DNA of 64,000 nt from Pauljensenia sp018375675. GTDB taxonomy: Bacteria > Actinomycetota > Actinomycetes > Actinomycetales > Actinomycetaceae. Below, in pieces: positions 41,173 to 48,930 of this stretch (the stretch's first letter is position 1; the number at the start of each line of letters is the position of its first letter). Location: positions 42,830 through 106,829 of the forward strand of contig JAPWAE010000009.1 of NCBI GenBank assembly GCA_041432705.1, read 5' to 3'. The position numbers and the translations under genes are program-made. The notes under the pieces are model-generated. The model saw only the letters and a program-made list of their open reading frames with translations. It did not search any database and was not told where the DNA came from.

Positions 41173-41969
41173 TCAGCGTCGAAAACGCGACCTTCACGTA
41201 CCCGGGCGCGCCCTCCCCGATCCTGACGAACGTGTCTTTCGAGGTGCCCGAGCGCTCGCTCCTGGCGATCCTGGGTCCCAACGGCGCCGGCAAGACGACG
41301 CTGCTGCGCACCATGATCGGCCTGCAGAAGTGGGACAGCGGCCGCACGCTCATCGACGGCACCCCCATTTCGTCGATGTCAACCCGGGCGCTGGGCCGCG
41401 TCCTGTCCTACGTGCCACAGGCCCGCAACGCATCGAACGTGGCGCTCACCGGCCTCGAGATGGTGATGGTCGGGCGAGCCCCGCACATGCGCACCCTCGC
41501 ACAGCCCGGAGCGCGCGAGGAGCGGATGGCCCGCGACGTCCTCGACGAGGTGGGCGCCTCCCACCTGGCCGAGATGCCCTGCGCGACCATGTCGGGCGGC
41601 CAGTTCCAGATGATCCTCATCGCCCGCGCCCTCGTCGCCGACCCGCGCGTCCTCGTGCTCGACGAGCCGGAGACCGGCCTCGATTTCCGCAACCAGCTCA
41701 TCGTCCTGGGACTCCTCGAGCGTCTCGTGAAGGACCGAGGCCTCGCCGTCATCATGAACACGCACTACCCGGCGCACGCCCTGCGCGTCGCCGACCAGGT
41801 CGCGCTCTTCTCCTCCACTCACGAGGCCGTGGTCGGCCCCGCGTCCTCCGTCATGAACGCGGACACCCTCGCGAGCGTGTTCGGGGTGGACGTGGCGATC
41901 GGCAACGTCACCTTCGAGGGAGAGGACGTGCAGGCGATCGTTCCAGTTCGACTGAGTGGAGATAAGTAG
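41169..41969 (+). CDS. FecE-type ABC transporter ATPase
   Basis: 266 aa. Walker A LGPNGAGKTTLLRTM, Q-loop LSYVPQARNASNVAL, signature MSGGQFQMILIARALV, Walker B RVLVLDEPETGLDF, switch His in MNTHYPAHAL. The short Q-loop-to-signature helix and DEPETGLD are of the iron-siderophore/cobalamin group. Last gene of the operon. Confidence 0.92.
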   Translation: MISVENATFTYPGAPSPILTNVSFEVPERSLLAILGPNGAGKTTLLRTMIGLQKWDSGRTLIDGTPISSMSTRALGRVLSYVPQARNASNVALTGLEMVMVGRAPHMRTLAQPGAREERMARDVLDEVGASHLAEMPCATMSGGQFQMILIARALVADPRVLVLDEPETGLDFRNQLIVLGLLERLVKDRGLAVIMNTHYPAHALRVADQVALFSSTHEAVVGPASSVMNADTLASVFGVDVAIGNVTFEGEDVQAIVPVRLSGDK

Positions 41970-42168
41970 CGCCATCACGCGGAAAACTACTTCGTCACGA
42001 TTGTGCAGGTCAGCCACATTTTTGCCGCGAGTGCGGTACCGTATAACTGTGATTCCGCACGCCCAGTCCGGGGGGCATCGATGCCGGGCCGGGGCGACGG
42101 GACCATGTCGGCTCCGCAGACGGGGCCGAACGGTACCCCAGCGTTGGGGCGAACACGAAGGAGGGCCC
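41970..42168 (+). promoter_or_regulatory. Promoter and long 5' leader of the cold-shock gene
   Basis: A -10-like TATAAC (42042-42047) gives a leader of about 115 nt, GC-rich and able to fold (GTCCGGGGGGC, GGCCGGGGCGAC, GGTACCCCAGCGTTGGGGC). It ends in GAAGGAGGG at 42158-42165. Long structured leaders are usual for cold-shock mRNAs; thermosensing is inference. No gene seen. Confidence 0.45.
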
Positions 42169-42378
42169 ATGGCTACCGGGACCATCAAGTGGTTCAACGA
42201 CGCCAAAGGCTTCGGATTCATCACTCCTGATGACGAATCCGGCGACGTCTTCGTGCACTATTCAAACATCATCGGCCAATCTGGGCGCCGCACTCTTCTA
42301 GAGGGCGAGAAGGTCGAATATGAGGCAATTGAAGGACCTAAGGGCCTCCAAGCTGTGAATGTGGCACGAGCCGAATGA
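42169..42378 (+). CDS. Cold-shock protein, CspA family
   Basis: 69 aa. One cold-shock domain: TGTIKWFNDAKGFGFITP (RNP1 KGFGFI) and DVFVHYSNI (RNP2). The usual E(F/V)x-G-x(K)GPQA end is present as YEAIEGPKGLQAVNV. Single-stranded RNA/DNA chaperone. Strong ribosome-binding site, own terminator. Confidence 0.95.
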   Translation: MATGTIKWFNDAKGFGFITPDDESGDVFVHYSNIIGQSGRRTLLEGEKVEYEAIEGPKGLQAVNVARAE

Positions 42379-42381
42379 CAC

Positions 42382-42415
42382 TGTGTGCCCGGGTGGAGTC
42401 CCCACTCGGGCACAC
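42382..42415 (+). terminator. Terminator of the cold-shock gene
   Basis: GTGTGCCCGGGTGG pairs with CCCACTCGGGCACAC around AGTC, followed by TTGC. Confidence 0.8.
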
Positions 42416-42573
42416 TTGCACGAACTGGCATGTTCTCCACTGATCTTCACGCATATCTTTTTCATTGATAAAACAGCGCTTTAACAGCTTTTTACGATGC
42501 TTGTGCCATGCCTTACAAGGGCTTGCGCGGTATAGACCGAGCGGTGGAATCCGCGTAGAATTGGAACTGCACC

Positions 42574-42606
42574 AAGGGGGGCGACCACGAGTCAGCCCCC
42601 TTTTTT
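42574..42606 (+). terminator. Terminator-like hairpin upstream of a small membrane-protein gene
   Basis: AAGGGGGGC (42574-42582) and GCCCCCTT with six following T (to 42606). TAGAAT (about 42557) and TATAGA (about 42530) lie just upstream, so this could end a very short leader RNA. The 42416-42700 interval holds no gene. Confidence 0.65.
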
Positions 42607-42712
42607 GATGCCGTCGCCCACCCGGGCGGCACGGGCCAACAGGTCCACAAACACGCTGGCGTGCGGGGCGCGCTTCGTGCTTCCGCGCGAAGACACTCAT
42701 AAGGAGAACCCC

Positions 42713-42931
42713 ATGAACCAGATCGTCAAGGCTGAAACCGCCCCCACCATGTCCCAGGCCACCACCTCGGCTTCCGTTCTCATCGCTCTGATCGTTGTCC
42801 TCGCGGGCCTCGGCGTGTTCGCTGCCCTTCAGGTTGCTTCCGTCGCGTCGGTCGTCTTCGCGATCGTCATCGCTCTGACCGCCCTGATCGTTTCCCCCGC
42901 TCTTCTCTCGATCGCTCGCACTCGCGCCTGA
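42713..42931 (+). CDS. Small hydrophobic membrane protein
   Basis: 72 aa with AAGGAG 7 nt before the ATG. A polar start (MNQIVKAETAPTMSQAT), then two hydrophobic helices (SVLIALIVVLAGLGVFAALQV and VVFAIVIALTALIVSPALL) and SIARTRA. No family recognised. Strong expression signals and two following hairpins indicate a stand-alone transcript. Confidence 0.7.
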   Translation: MNQIVKAETAPTMSQATTSASVLIALIVVLAGLGVFAALQVASVASVVFAIVIALTALIVSPALLSIARTRA

Positions 42932-42973
42932 GCCTATGCGGGGCGCGTGAACGACACGCGCCCCACCCCCGCC

Positions 42974-43005
42974 AGCGTGACACCACGAAGGTGTCACGCT
43001 TTTTC
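42974..43005 (+). terminator. Intrinsic terminator
   Basis: AGCGTGACACC, loop ACGAA, GGTGTCACGCT, then TTTTTCG; preceded by a second stem (GGGGCGCGTG/CACGCGCCCC). Confidence 0.9.
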
Positions 43006-43199
43006 GTTGCCTTCTTGGCTCTTTGTTTTCCTCGTTGGTACAGCACCGCCCACACACACGTCTAGGGGTTTGAGCGCGTATCTAGGGGTTAACGCGCATG
43101 CACAGGGGTTTACGTGCGAGCGCTCAGCTCGTTGTTGGTTTGCGAGTACCTCGACATTCCCGCCGACGTGTACGCGAGCAGTTTTTACCCTCCGAGTTG

Positions 43200-43273
43200 C
43201 CCAAAATGCAGACCACTTCACCCAAAACAGTCCTTTTTCACCGTTTTTTGGCGAGGTGGTCTGCATTTTGGGC
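43200..43273. repeat. Intergenic hairpin module, family 4, copy 2
   Basis: Arm CCCAAAATGCAGACCACTTC and inverse GAGGTGGTCTGCATTTTGGG around ACCCAAAACAGTCCTTTTTC. Same arms as 20311-20381. Confidence 0.85.
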
Positions 43274-43301
43274 GCCACTCCCCTCAGACAGCCTGCGGGG
43301 C

Positions 43302-43380
43302 GGGGGGAATTGCACTACATGAGGGTGCGACACGCCGGCGACACGCTGTCAGAGGACCTCGTGTAGTGCAAAACCCCCAC
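43302..43380. repeat. Intergenic hairpin module, family 5, copy 3
   Basis: Arms TTGCACTACATGAGG and CCTCGTGTAGTGCAA (one G-U exchange) around GTGCGACACGCCGGCGACACGC, with outer flanks GGGGGGAAT and AAAACCCCCACAC. Flanks and centre match copy 1 at 20.2 kb, but the arm sequence is different and still paired. The rest of 43381-43689 has shared words (CGTCGGGCACCAC, CAACAGTGAG twice) and no gene. Confidence 0.82.
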
Positions 43381-43689
43381 ACCACCCCCGGCGTCGGGCA
43401 CCACGGCGTTCAACAGTGAGGCTCGGACACCAAGGAACAGCGGCCCAGCGCGACACCAACTCACAATGGTCAGGCCCAACAGTGAGCCTCCGAAGGCTAG
43501 GGGCCACCGCAGGCCCAGAGGCAACGTCCTGGACACAGTACGGACGCCAAACGGATCAACAGGAGGCACCACGGTCTGATGTCCAGCTGGGCAGCACAGC
43601 AACACGCATAGTCCCTTCACCCGAGATTTGCAAATTGTGCTCTCCCCCACTAAAGTCCGTCTGTTAAGCACAACATCAAGGAGGATGTC

Positions 43690-43986
43690 ATGAGCGATTT
43701 TCAGATGGACACGGAAAAAGTGCGCTCCGCGGCGGACACGGTACACCAGCTCTCTGACAACATGTCCGAGTTCAAACTTCAGAAGCCAAGCCTTTTCCTC
43801 GACTGCGGCGACGACGCTGTTTCTTCCGCCCTCGGCTACTTCACCACCATGTATCGCACCCACTCGGATGCTGCAAAACATTGGCTCGACAAGACCTCAG
43901 GCGCGCTGCGCGACACGGCGCAGGCGACCGAGGACATGGACGACGAGATCGCCGAGACCTTCAAGTCGATCTTCTCGAAGCTGTAG
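43690..43986 (+). CDS. ESX/WXG100-size helical protein
   Basis: 98 aa, AAGGAGG before the ATG. Two helices of WXG100 length (MDTEKVRSAADTVHQLSDNMSEFK and ALGYFTTMYRTHSDAAKHWLDKTSGALRDTAQATEDMDDEIAETF), with no W-x-G at the turn (DCGDD instead). Encoded 13 nt before the calpain effector, the place where type VII chaperone/partner proteins of WXG/LXG effectors are found. Likely heterodimer partner for export (inference). Confidence 0.78.
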   Translation: MSDFQMDTEKVRSAADTVHQLSDNMSEFKLQKPSLFLDCGDDAVSSALGYFTTMYRTHSDAAKHWLDKTSGALRDTAQATEDMDDEIAETFKSIFSKL

Positions 43987-43999
43987 AAACGAGGCAGCC

Positions 44000-45322
44000 A
44001 TGCATTCACCACTCGCATATTTATTTCCTCAGCTTCCTGGCGATCTCGGATCTATCTGGGCCTGCCAAAACGAAATGCGCAACCGGTCACGAGACATTAA
44101 ATCGCTCCACGACGACATCTCCACATTGACCATCACCCTCGCAGACTGGCAAGGTGCGGCCAAAGTCGCCTTCATCGACAGCAAGAACAAGGAACTACCC
44201 GAGCTCATCCGCTGGAGCGATGGAACCCTCCAGGCAGCGGATGCACTGAAGAATTACTACTTCAAGCTCGAAGAAGCGAAGCAGAAGGTCGATGCCATCC
44301 GCGGGCAGGCAGATGACCTGTGGGATGACTTTCAGCCACTCTCCTTCCTCAATAACAAAGCGCGCTGGGAGGAATACAAGAAGAAACTGGCAGAACTGGG
44401 GTTTTTGTACAGCATCGTTAAGGGCTCCCTCTCAAAGGAGGCCCTCAATACTGCGGCTTCTCTGAGAGAGGCACTGTACTTCACTCCCGAGGACCATCAA
44501 CAGATCGATATCGATAATGACGGCGACAAGGACGACGTTGACCTCGGAGACACGCGCATGATGTCGCAACAGGAGCTCGAGGACATCCACAAGCGCCTGA
44601 AGGATCCGTCGAAGCCACTGTTTAATATCGATCAGGGCCACATCGGCGACTGCCACCTACTGTCCACCCTGAATGCTTATAACCAGACCGAGGAGGGCCG
44701 CAAATACCTGGCGAGCCTGGTCACGCCGCACTACAACGCACAAGGAAAGATCGACGGGTACTTCGTGGATTTCCCGGGATACGGGAGAAACGAAAAGCGC
44801 GTATTCGTCCAGGACGTCATGCTGTATGGCGACACAGCCGGGAGAACGCCCAAGGCGGATCTCGCTTCCGTCTTCGAGAAAGCCTTCATTCAGTCCCACG
44901 ATGGAGGAACGAAGAGCATGTTCCCCCACGCAGGAGCGTCGGCGAGCTTCTCAGCAATCACCATGCAGAAAATCTCCGGCATTCCGGGGATCCCTCTCGT
45001 GAACGTTAGTGCCTATCGTGGAATCATTAAAGATAAGACCATTGCGGCGATTAACTCGGGGCATCCAGTCGTCGCCGAATCCAGCCTCTTCGCCGGAGAT
45101 GCACAGGTTACAGCCGACGGCAACCAAGAGAATATCAAGATCGCTTCCAGCCACGTCTACACGGTGGCCGCAGCGGATGAGAACGGCGTGACTCTCATCA
45201 ACCCATGGGGCCACAACAATCGCAGCGGTGGCAGTGGCGGCAGAACGGGAGCAACCTTCACGATCAGCTGGGAAGAGTTCTACGCCAACTATGGCGATGT
45301 GACCGTGGGGTTCATCCCATGA
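44000..45322 (+). CDS. WXG-domain protein with calpain-like cysteine protease domain (type VII effector candidate)
   Basis: 440 aa. N-terminal helical domain with W50-Q51-G52 in LADWQGAAKVAF. Coiled-coil middle; a calcium loop DIDNDGDKDDVDLGD (about 170-184). Then a calpain C2-type domain: Cys218 in GHIGDCHLLSTLNAY, DVMLYGD, His385 in SSHVYTV, Asn401 in LINPWGHNN. The triad is complete, so it is predicted active and calcium-dependent. WXG N-terminus, toxin-like C-terminus and two adjacent small membrane genes fit an exported polymorphic effector. Confidence 0.85.
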   Translation: MHSPLAYLFPQLPGDLGSIWACQNEMRNRSRDIKSLHDDISTLTITLADWQGAAKVAFIDSKNKELPELIRWSDGTLQAADALKNYYFKLEEAKQKVDAIRGQADDLWDDFQPLSFLNNKARWEEYKKKLAELGFLYSIVKGSLSKEALNTAASLREALYFTPEDHQQIDIDNDGDKDDVDLGDTRMMSQQELEDIHKRLKDPSKPLFNIDQGHIGDCHLLSTLNAYNQTEEGRKYLASLVTPHYNAQGKIDGYFVDFPGYGRNEKRVFVQDVMLYGDTAGRTPKADLASVFEKAFIQSHDGGTKSMFPHAGASASFSAITMQKISGIPGIPLVNVSAYRGIIKDKTIAAINSGHPVVAESSLFAGDAQVTADGNQENIKIASSHVYTVAAADENGVTLINPWGHNNRSGGSGGRTGATFTISWEEFYANYGDVTVGFIP

Positions 45323-45819
45323 GCATCAGACCCGCACGCACACGCACACCCGCACTCATCCGAGCCGTCGTCGTGGCCGTCCTCGTCCTGGCGTTCGTCA
45401 TCCCCTGGACCTACGCGCACATCGCTTACTCCTGGCCCTGGAAAGAAAAAACCGAGGGCGACGCCTGCACCGGCAAGTACTACGTCACCCAATACGATAA
45501 GGAGCGAACCATTTCCCTGGGCACCCTTTCTGATGGACGTACGGTTTACATGGGCAGCACAGGAGAAGTTTCCATGGGACGCGAAATCGCCTCTTTCGGA
45601 TTGTCCGTCAGTACGGACACTGATAGATCTGCCCCACTCGGCCAGGCAAAAGGCCTCCATCGGGGCGACAGCGCCACCATCGAAGGGGTCGGTACCTTCA
45701 CCCTCAAGGAAGCCCACTCAGACATCGTCTGGTTCACCCCCAACCCAGGAAAAGCACTGTTCTGCTTCAACCCAGACCCCACATTCACATTGAACAACTT
45801 CGCACAACAAGGCCACTGA
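45319..45819 (+). CDS. Membrane-anchored extracytoplasmic protein, putative immunity protein 1
   Basis: 166 aa; ATG inside the ATGA stop of the calpain gene, so translationally coupled. Basic N-terminus, one TM helix (AVVVAVLVLAFVIPWTYAHIAYSW), then an outside domain with two Cys (GDACTGKYY and ALFCFNPD) likely forming a disulfide. Single TM with an outer domain, coupled to a protease-type effector, is the expected layout of an immunity protein acting at the surface. The next gene is a close paralogue. No known immunity family recognised. Confidence 0.75.
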   Translation: MSIRPARTRTPALIRAVVVAVLVLAFVIPWTYAHIAYSWPWKEKTEGDACTGKYYVTQYDKERTISLGTLSDGRTVYMGSTGEVSMGREIASFGLSVSTDTDRSAPLGQAKGLHRGDSATIEGVGTFTLKEAHSDIVWFTPNPGKALFCFNPDPTFTLNNFAQQGH

Positions 45820-45847
45820 CGCCAGCAACCACCACAGAAGCACACCC

Positions 45848-46330
45848 ATGAGCAACAGACCCACACGCACACGCGCACGCATCCGCGCCCTCGTCGTGGC
45901 CGTCCTCGTCCTGGCGTTCGCCATCCCCTGGACCTACGCACACATCGCCTACTCCTGGGACTGGAAAGAACAATCCACAGACGACGCCTGCACCGGCAAG
46001 TACTACCTCACCCCATACGACAAGCAACGATCCTTAGAACTGGGAACGCTCTCCGATGGACGCGTCGTTTTGGTCGGCATCTCCGGAGAAGTCTCCATGG
46101 GACGCCAGATCGGCTCCTTCGGTGTGTCAGCATTCGACGACAACGACCACTCCGACACCCTCGGAAGCGCTAGAGATCTTCACCGCGGCGACAGCGCCAC
46201 CATTGACGGGGTCGGCACCTTCACCCTCAAGGAAGCCCACTCAGACATCGTCTGGTTCACCCCCAACCCAGGAAAAGCAACATTCTGCTTTGACCCAGAC
46301 CCCACATTCACCAAACGGAATTACCCATAA
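45848..46330 (+). CDS. Paralogue of the preceding gene, putative immunity protein 2
   Basis: 160 aa. TM helix and first 60 residues nearly identical to the protein at 45319-45819 (LVLAFAIPWTYAHIAYSWDWKEQ, GDA/DDACTGKYYLT). The centre (about 65-110) is diverged, and the end is near identical again (TLKEAHSDIVWFTPNPGKA, then FCF). Two Cys retained. Conserved ends around a variable centre mirror the tandem proteases at 3.3-5.7 kb and suggest selection for different partner specificity. Confidence 0.75.
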   Translation: MSNRPTRTRARIRALVVAVLVLAFAIPWTYAHIAYSWDWKEQSTDDACTGKYYLTPYDKQRSLELGTLSDGRVVLVGISGEVSMGRQIGSFGVSAFDDNDHSDTLGSARDLHRGDSATIDGVGTFTLKEAHSDIVWFTPNPGKATFCFDPDPTFTKRNYP

Positions 46331-46397
46331 CAAACTCACTGACGCCAGCAACCACCACCGAGCAGCACTCGCAATCAACCCACCAACGGTAGAGACG

Positions 46398-46431
46398 AGG
46401 GGCGGGGACCCACCAGGATCCCCACCCCTCA
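46398..46431. terminator. Bidirectional intrinsic terminator
   Basis: GAGGGGCGGGGA and TCCCCACCCCTC around CCCACCAGGA, between convergent immunity and hemL genes. Confidence 0.82.
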
Positions 46432-46465
46432 ACCGTTCACGCCACAGACGCCGCGACGCGGTCGA

Positions 46466-47851
46466 TCACTCCGGCTGAGCCGCAGCGGCGGCCTGCGCGG
46501 CGGCCGGAGCCGCAGCGGCGATGGCTTCCAGCTCCGCCTCGCCGTGAGCGCCGGACACGAACCACACCTCGTACACCGAGGGCGGCAGGGCCACACCCGA
46601 GGACAGGAACGAGTGGAAGAAGGGGGCGTAGCGCCACGCCTCCTGGGCGCGCGCCTGGTCGTAGTCGTACACGCCCGAGGAGGCCGCGGCCTCGCCGAAC
46701 ATGACGGAGAACAGGGATCCCGTGCGCTGGACGCGGTGGGCGACGCCGGCAGCGCTGAGCGCGTCCGACACGATCGTGCTGATCTCCTGGGCCGAGGCGT
46801 TCACGCGGTCGTACACGCCCTGATCAGCCAGTTCGAGGGTGCGCAGGCCGGCCACCGTGGCCAGGGGGTTGCCCGAGAGCGTGCCCGCCTGGTAAACGGG
46901 GCCGAGGGGGGCCAGCAGGTCCATAACGTCCGCACGCCCGGCGACGGCCGCCAGGGGCATGCCGCCGCCCACGACCTTGCCGAAGGTCACCAGGTCGGGC
47001 ACCCAGTCGGCGCCCTCCACGCAGGACGCGTCAACGAAGCCCGCGCTGTAGCGGCCCGAGGGCGCGCCGTCGACCCACCCGGACACGGCCTCGAGGCCCC
47101 ACCAGCCGGCGGGGTCAACGCGGAAGCCGGTGAGGACCTCGTCGAGGATCATGAGCGCACCGTGCGCGGTGCACAGGCGGCGGATCTCGCGGTTCCACCC
47201 GGGGTGGGGCGGGACCGTGCCCATGTTGGCGGGGGCGCCCTCGAAGATGACGGCGGCAATACTGCTACCCGCCTGCTCGAAGCACGCGCGCAGGGCATCG
47301 ACATCGTTGTAGGGCAGGACGATCGTCTGGGCGGTGATGGCCTCGGGGACGCCAGCCGACCCGGGCAGGCCGCCGGTGGCGACGCCCGACCCGGCGGCAG
47401 CGAGCAGGCCGTCGGAATGGCCGTGGTAATTGCCGGCGAATTTCACGATGAGGTCACGCCCGGTGGCGCCGCGCGCCAGGCGGATCGCCGTCATCGTCGC
47501 CTCGGTGCCCGTGGACACGAAGCGGACGCGCTGCGCGAAGGGCACGCGCTCGCGCACGGCGCTGGCCAGCAGCGTCTCAGTTTCGGTGGGTGCGCCGAAG
47601 GACAGGCCACGCGAGGCCGCCTCCTGGACGGCTGCCACCACCTCGGGGTGTGCGTGGCCAAGCAGCGCCGGGCCCCACGAGCCAACAAGGTCCACATAGG
47701 AACGTCCCTCGACGTCGGTGACGCGCGCGCCACTCGCGCTCGCGATGAAGCGCGGGGTGCCGCCGACGCCGCCGAAGGCTCGCACGGGCGAGTCGACGCC
47801 GCCGGGGATGACGGCTTTTGCTTGGGAGAATGCGGTTTCGTTAGTGGTCAT
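46466..47851 (-). CDS. hemL: Glutamate-1-semialdehyde 2,1-aminomutase
   Basis: 461 aa. ATG at 47851 (MTTNETAFSQAKAVIPGGVDSPVRAFGGV) with GAAGG upstream. PLP enzyme: GVDSPVRAF, SWGPALLGHAHPEVV, FVSTGTEATMTAIRLAR, LDEVLTGFR, catalytic Lys in LVTFGKVVGGGMPLAA. Converts glutamate-1-semialdehyde to 5-aminolevulinate. The C-terminus carries an Ala-rich extension (AAAAPAAAQAAAAAQPE) beyond the usual end. Last gene of the haem cluster, 48 nt after hemB. Confidence 0.96.
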   Translation of the reverse strand: MTTNETAFSQAKAVIPGGVDSPVRAFGGVGGTPRFIASASGARVTDVEGRSYVDLVGSWGPALLGHAHPEVVAAVQEAASRGLSFGAPTETETLLASAVRERVPFAQRVRFVSTGTEATMTAIRLARGATGRDLIVKFAGNYHGHSDGLLAAAGSGVATGGLPGSAGVPEAITAQTIVLPYNDVDALRACFEQAGSSIAAVIFEGAPANMGTVPPHPGWNREIRRLCTAHGALMILDEVLTGFRVDPAGWWGLEAVSGWVDGAPSGRYSAGFVDASCVEGADWVPDLVTFGKVVGGGMPLAAVAGRADVMDLLAPLGPVYQAGTLSGNPLATVAGLRTLELADQGVYDRVNASAQEISTIVSDALSAAGVAHRVQRTGSLFSVMFGEAAASSGVYDYDQARAQEAWRYAPFFHSFLSSGVALPPSVYEVWFVSGAHGEAELEAIAAAAPAAAQAAAAAQPE

Positions 47852-47898
47852 AGCTACCTTCATCAGGGTAAGAGGGATAGCGGCACGCGGATGCGCGC

Positions 47899-48930
47899 TC
47901 AGCGGGCCCGGCGGGCGACCTCGAGGGCCCAGTAGGTGAGGACGGAGTCGGCTCCCGCCCGGAAGATGCCGGTGAGGGACTCGTCGATGACGCGCGTGCG
48001 GTCGATCCATCCGTTGGCGGCGGCGGCCTCGACCATCGCGTACTCGCCGGATACCTGGTATGCGGCGACGGGAATGTCGGAGGCGGCGGCCACATCGGCC
48101 AGCACGTCCAGGTAGGGTCCGGCGGGCTTGACCATGAGCATGTCGGCGCCCTCGGCCGCGTCGAGCAGCGCCTCGAAGAGGCCCTCGCGTCGGTTCGCGG
48201 GGTCCTGCTGGTAGGTGCGGCGGTCGCCCTTGAGCGTGGATCCGACGGCCTCGCGGAAGGGCCCGAAGTAGGCGGACGCGTACTTCGCGGAGTAGGCGAG
48301 GATGGCGACGTCCGCGTGTCCCGCCTGGTCGAGGGCGGCGCGGATCGCGGCGACCTGGCCGTCCATCATGCCCGAGGGCGAGACCATGTGTGCGCCCGCG
48401 CGCGCCTGGGAAATCGCCATCGCCTGGTAGAGCGGCAGGGTCGCGTCGTTGTCGACGCCGCCTTCGGAATCGAGGAGGCCGCAGTGCCCGTGGTCGGTGA
48501 ACTCGTCCAGGCAGGTGTCCGCGCATACAACGAGGGCGTCCCCGACCTCGGCGCGCACGGCGGCGAGGCCACGGTTGAGGATCCCATCCTCCGCCCACGC
48601 CTGAGAGCCGATCGCGTCGCGGCGGGCGGGCACGCCGAACAGGTCGATGGCACCCACGCCCGCTTCGGCAGCCTCGGCTGCGGCTCGGCGCAGCGAGTCG
48701 ATCGTGTGCTGGTACTGGCCCGGCATTGCGGCGATTTCGCGGGGTTCGTCGATGTCGTCACGCACGAAGACGGGCCAGATGAGCTTGGCCGGATCGACGT
48801 GGGTTTCGCGCACGAGGGCGCGCATCGCGGGGGTCGTGCGCAGGCGGCGCGGGCGAATCGTCGGGATCGGAGCGCTGTCCACCCCGGCCTCGGCGAGGTA
48901 GGAGGTAACGGATTCGGGGACGGTGGTCAT
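47899..48930 (-). CDS. hemB: Delta-aminolevulinic acid dehydratase (porphobilinogen synthase)
   Basis: 343 aa. Schiff-base lysines in AILAYSAKYASAYFGPFR and MLMVKPAGPYLDVL. Metal segment DTCLDEFTDHGHCG keeps the first and last Cys of the zinc triad but has Asp at the middle position, an intermediate between Zn-type (DTCxC...HGHC) and Mg-type enzymes. Condenses two 5-aminolevulinate to porphobilinogen. Overlaps hemD by ATGA. Confidence 0.96.
   Translation of the reverse strand: MTTVPESVTSYLAEAGVDSAPIPTIRPRRLRTTPAMRALVRETHVDPAKLIWPVFVRDDIDEPREIAAMPGQYQHTIDSLRRAAAEAAEAGVGAIDLFGVPARRDAIGSQAWAEDGILNRGLAAVRAEVGDALVVCADTCLDEFTDHGHCGLLDSEGGVDNDATLPLYQAMAISQARAGAHMVSPSGMMDGQVAAIRAALDQAGHADVAILAYSAKYASAYFGPFREAVGSTLKGDRRTYQQDPANRREGLFEALLDAAEGADMLMVKPAGPYLDVLADVAAASDIPVAAYQVSGEYAMVEAAAANGWIDRTRVIDESLTGIFRAGADSVLTYWALEVARRAR

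Noticed and set aside
46544..47935. 463-codon plus-strand frame
   Set aside because: Antisense to hemL, whose PLP motifs are unmistakable.
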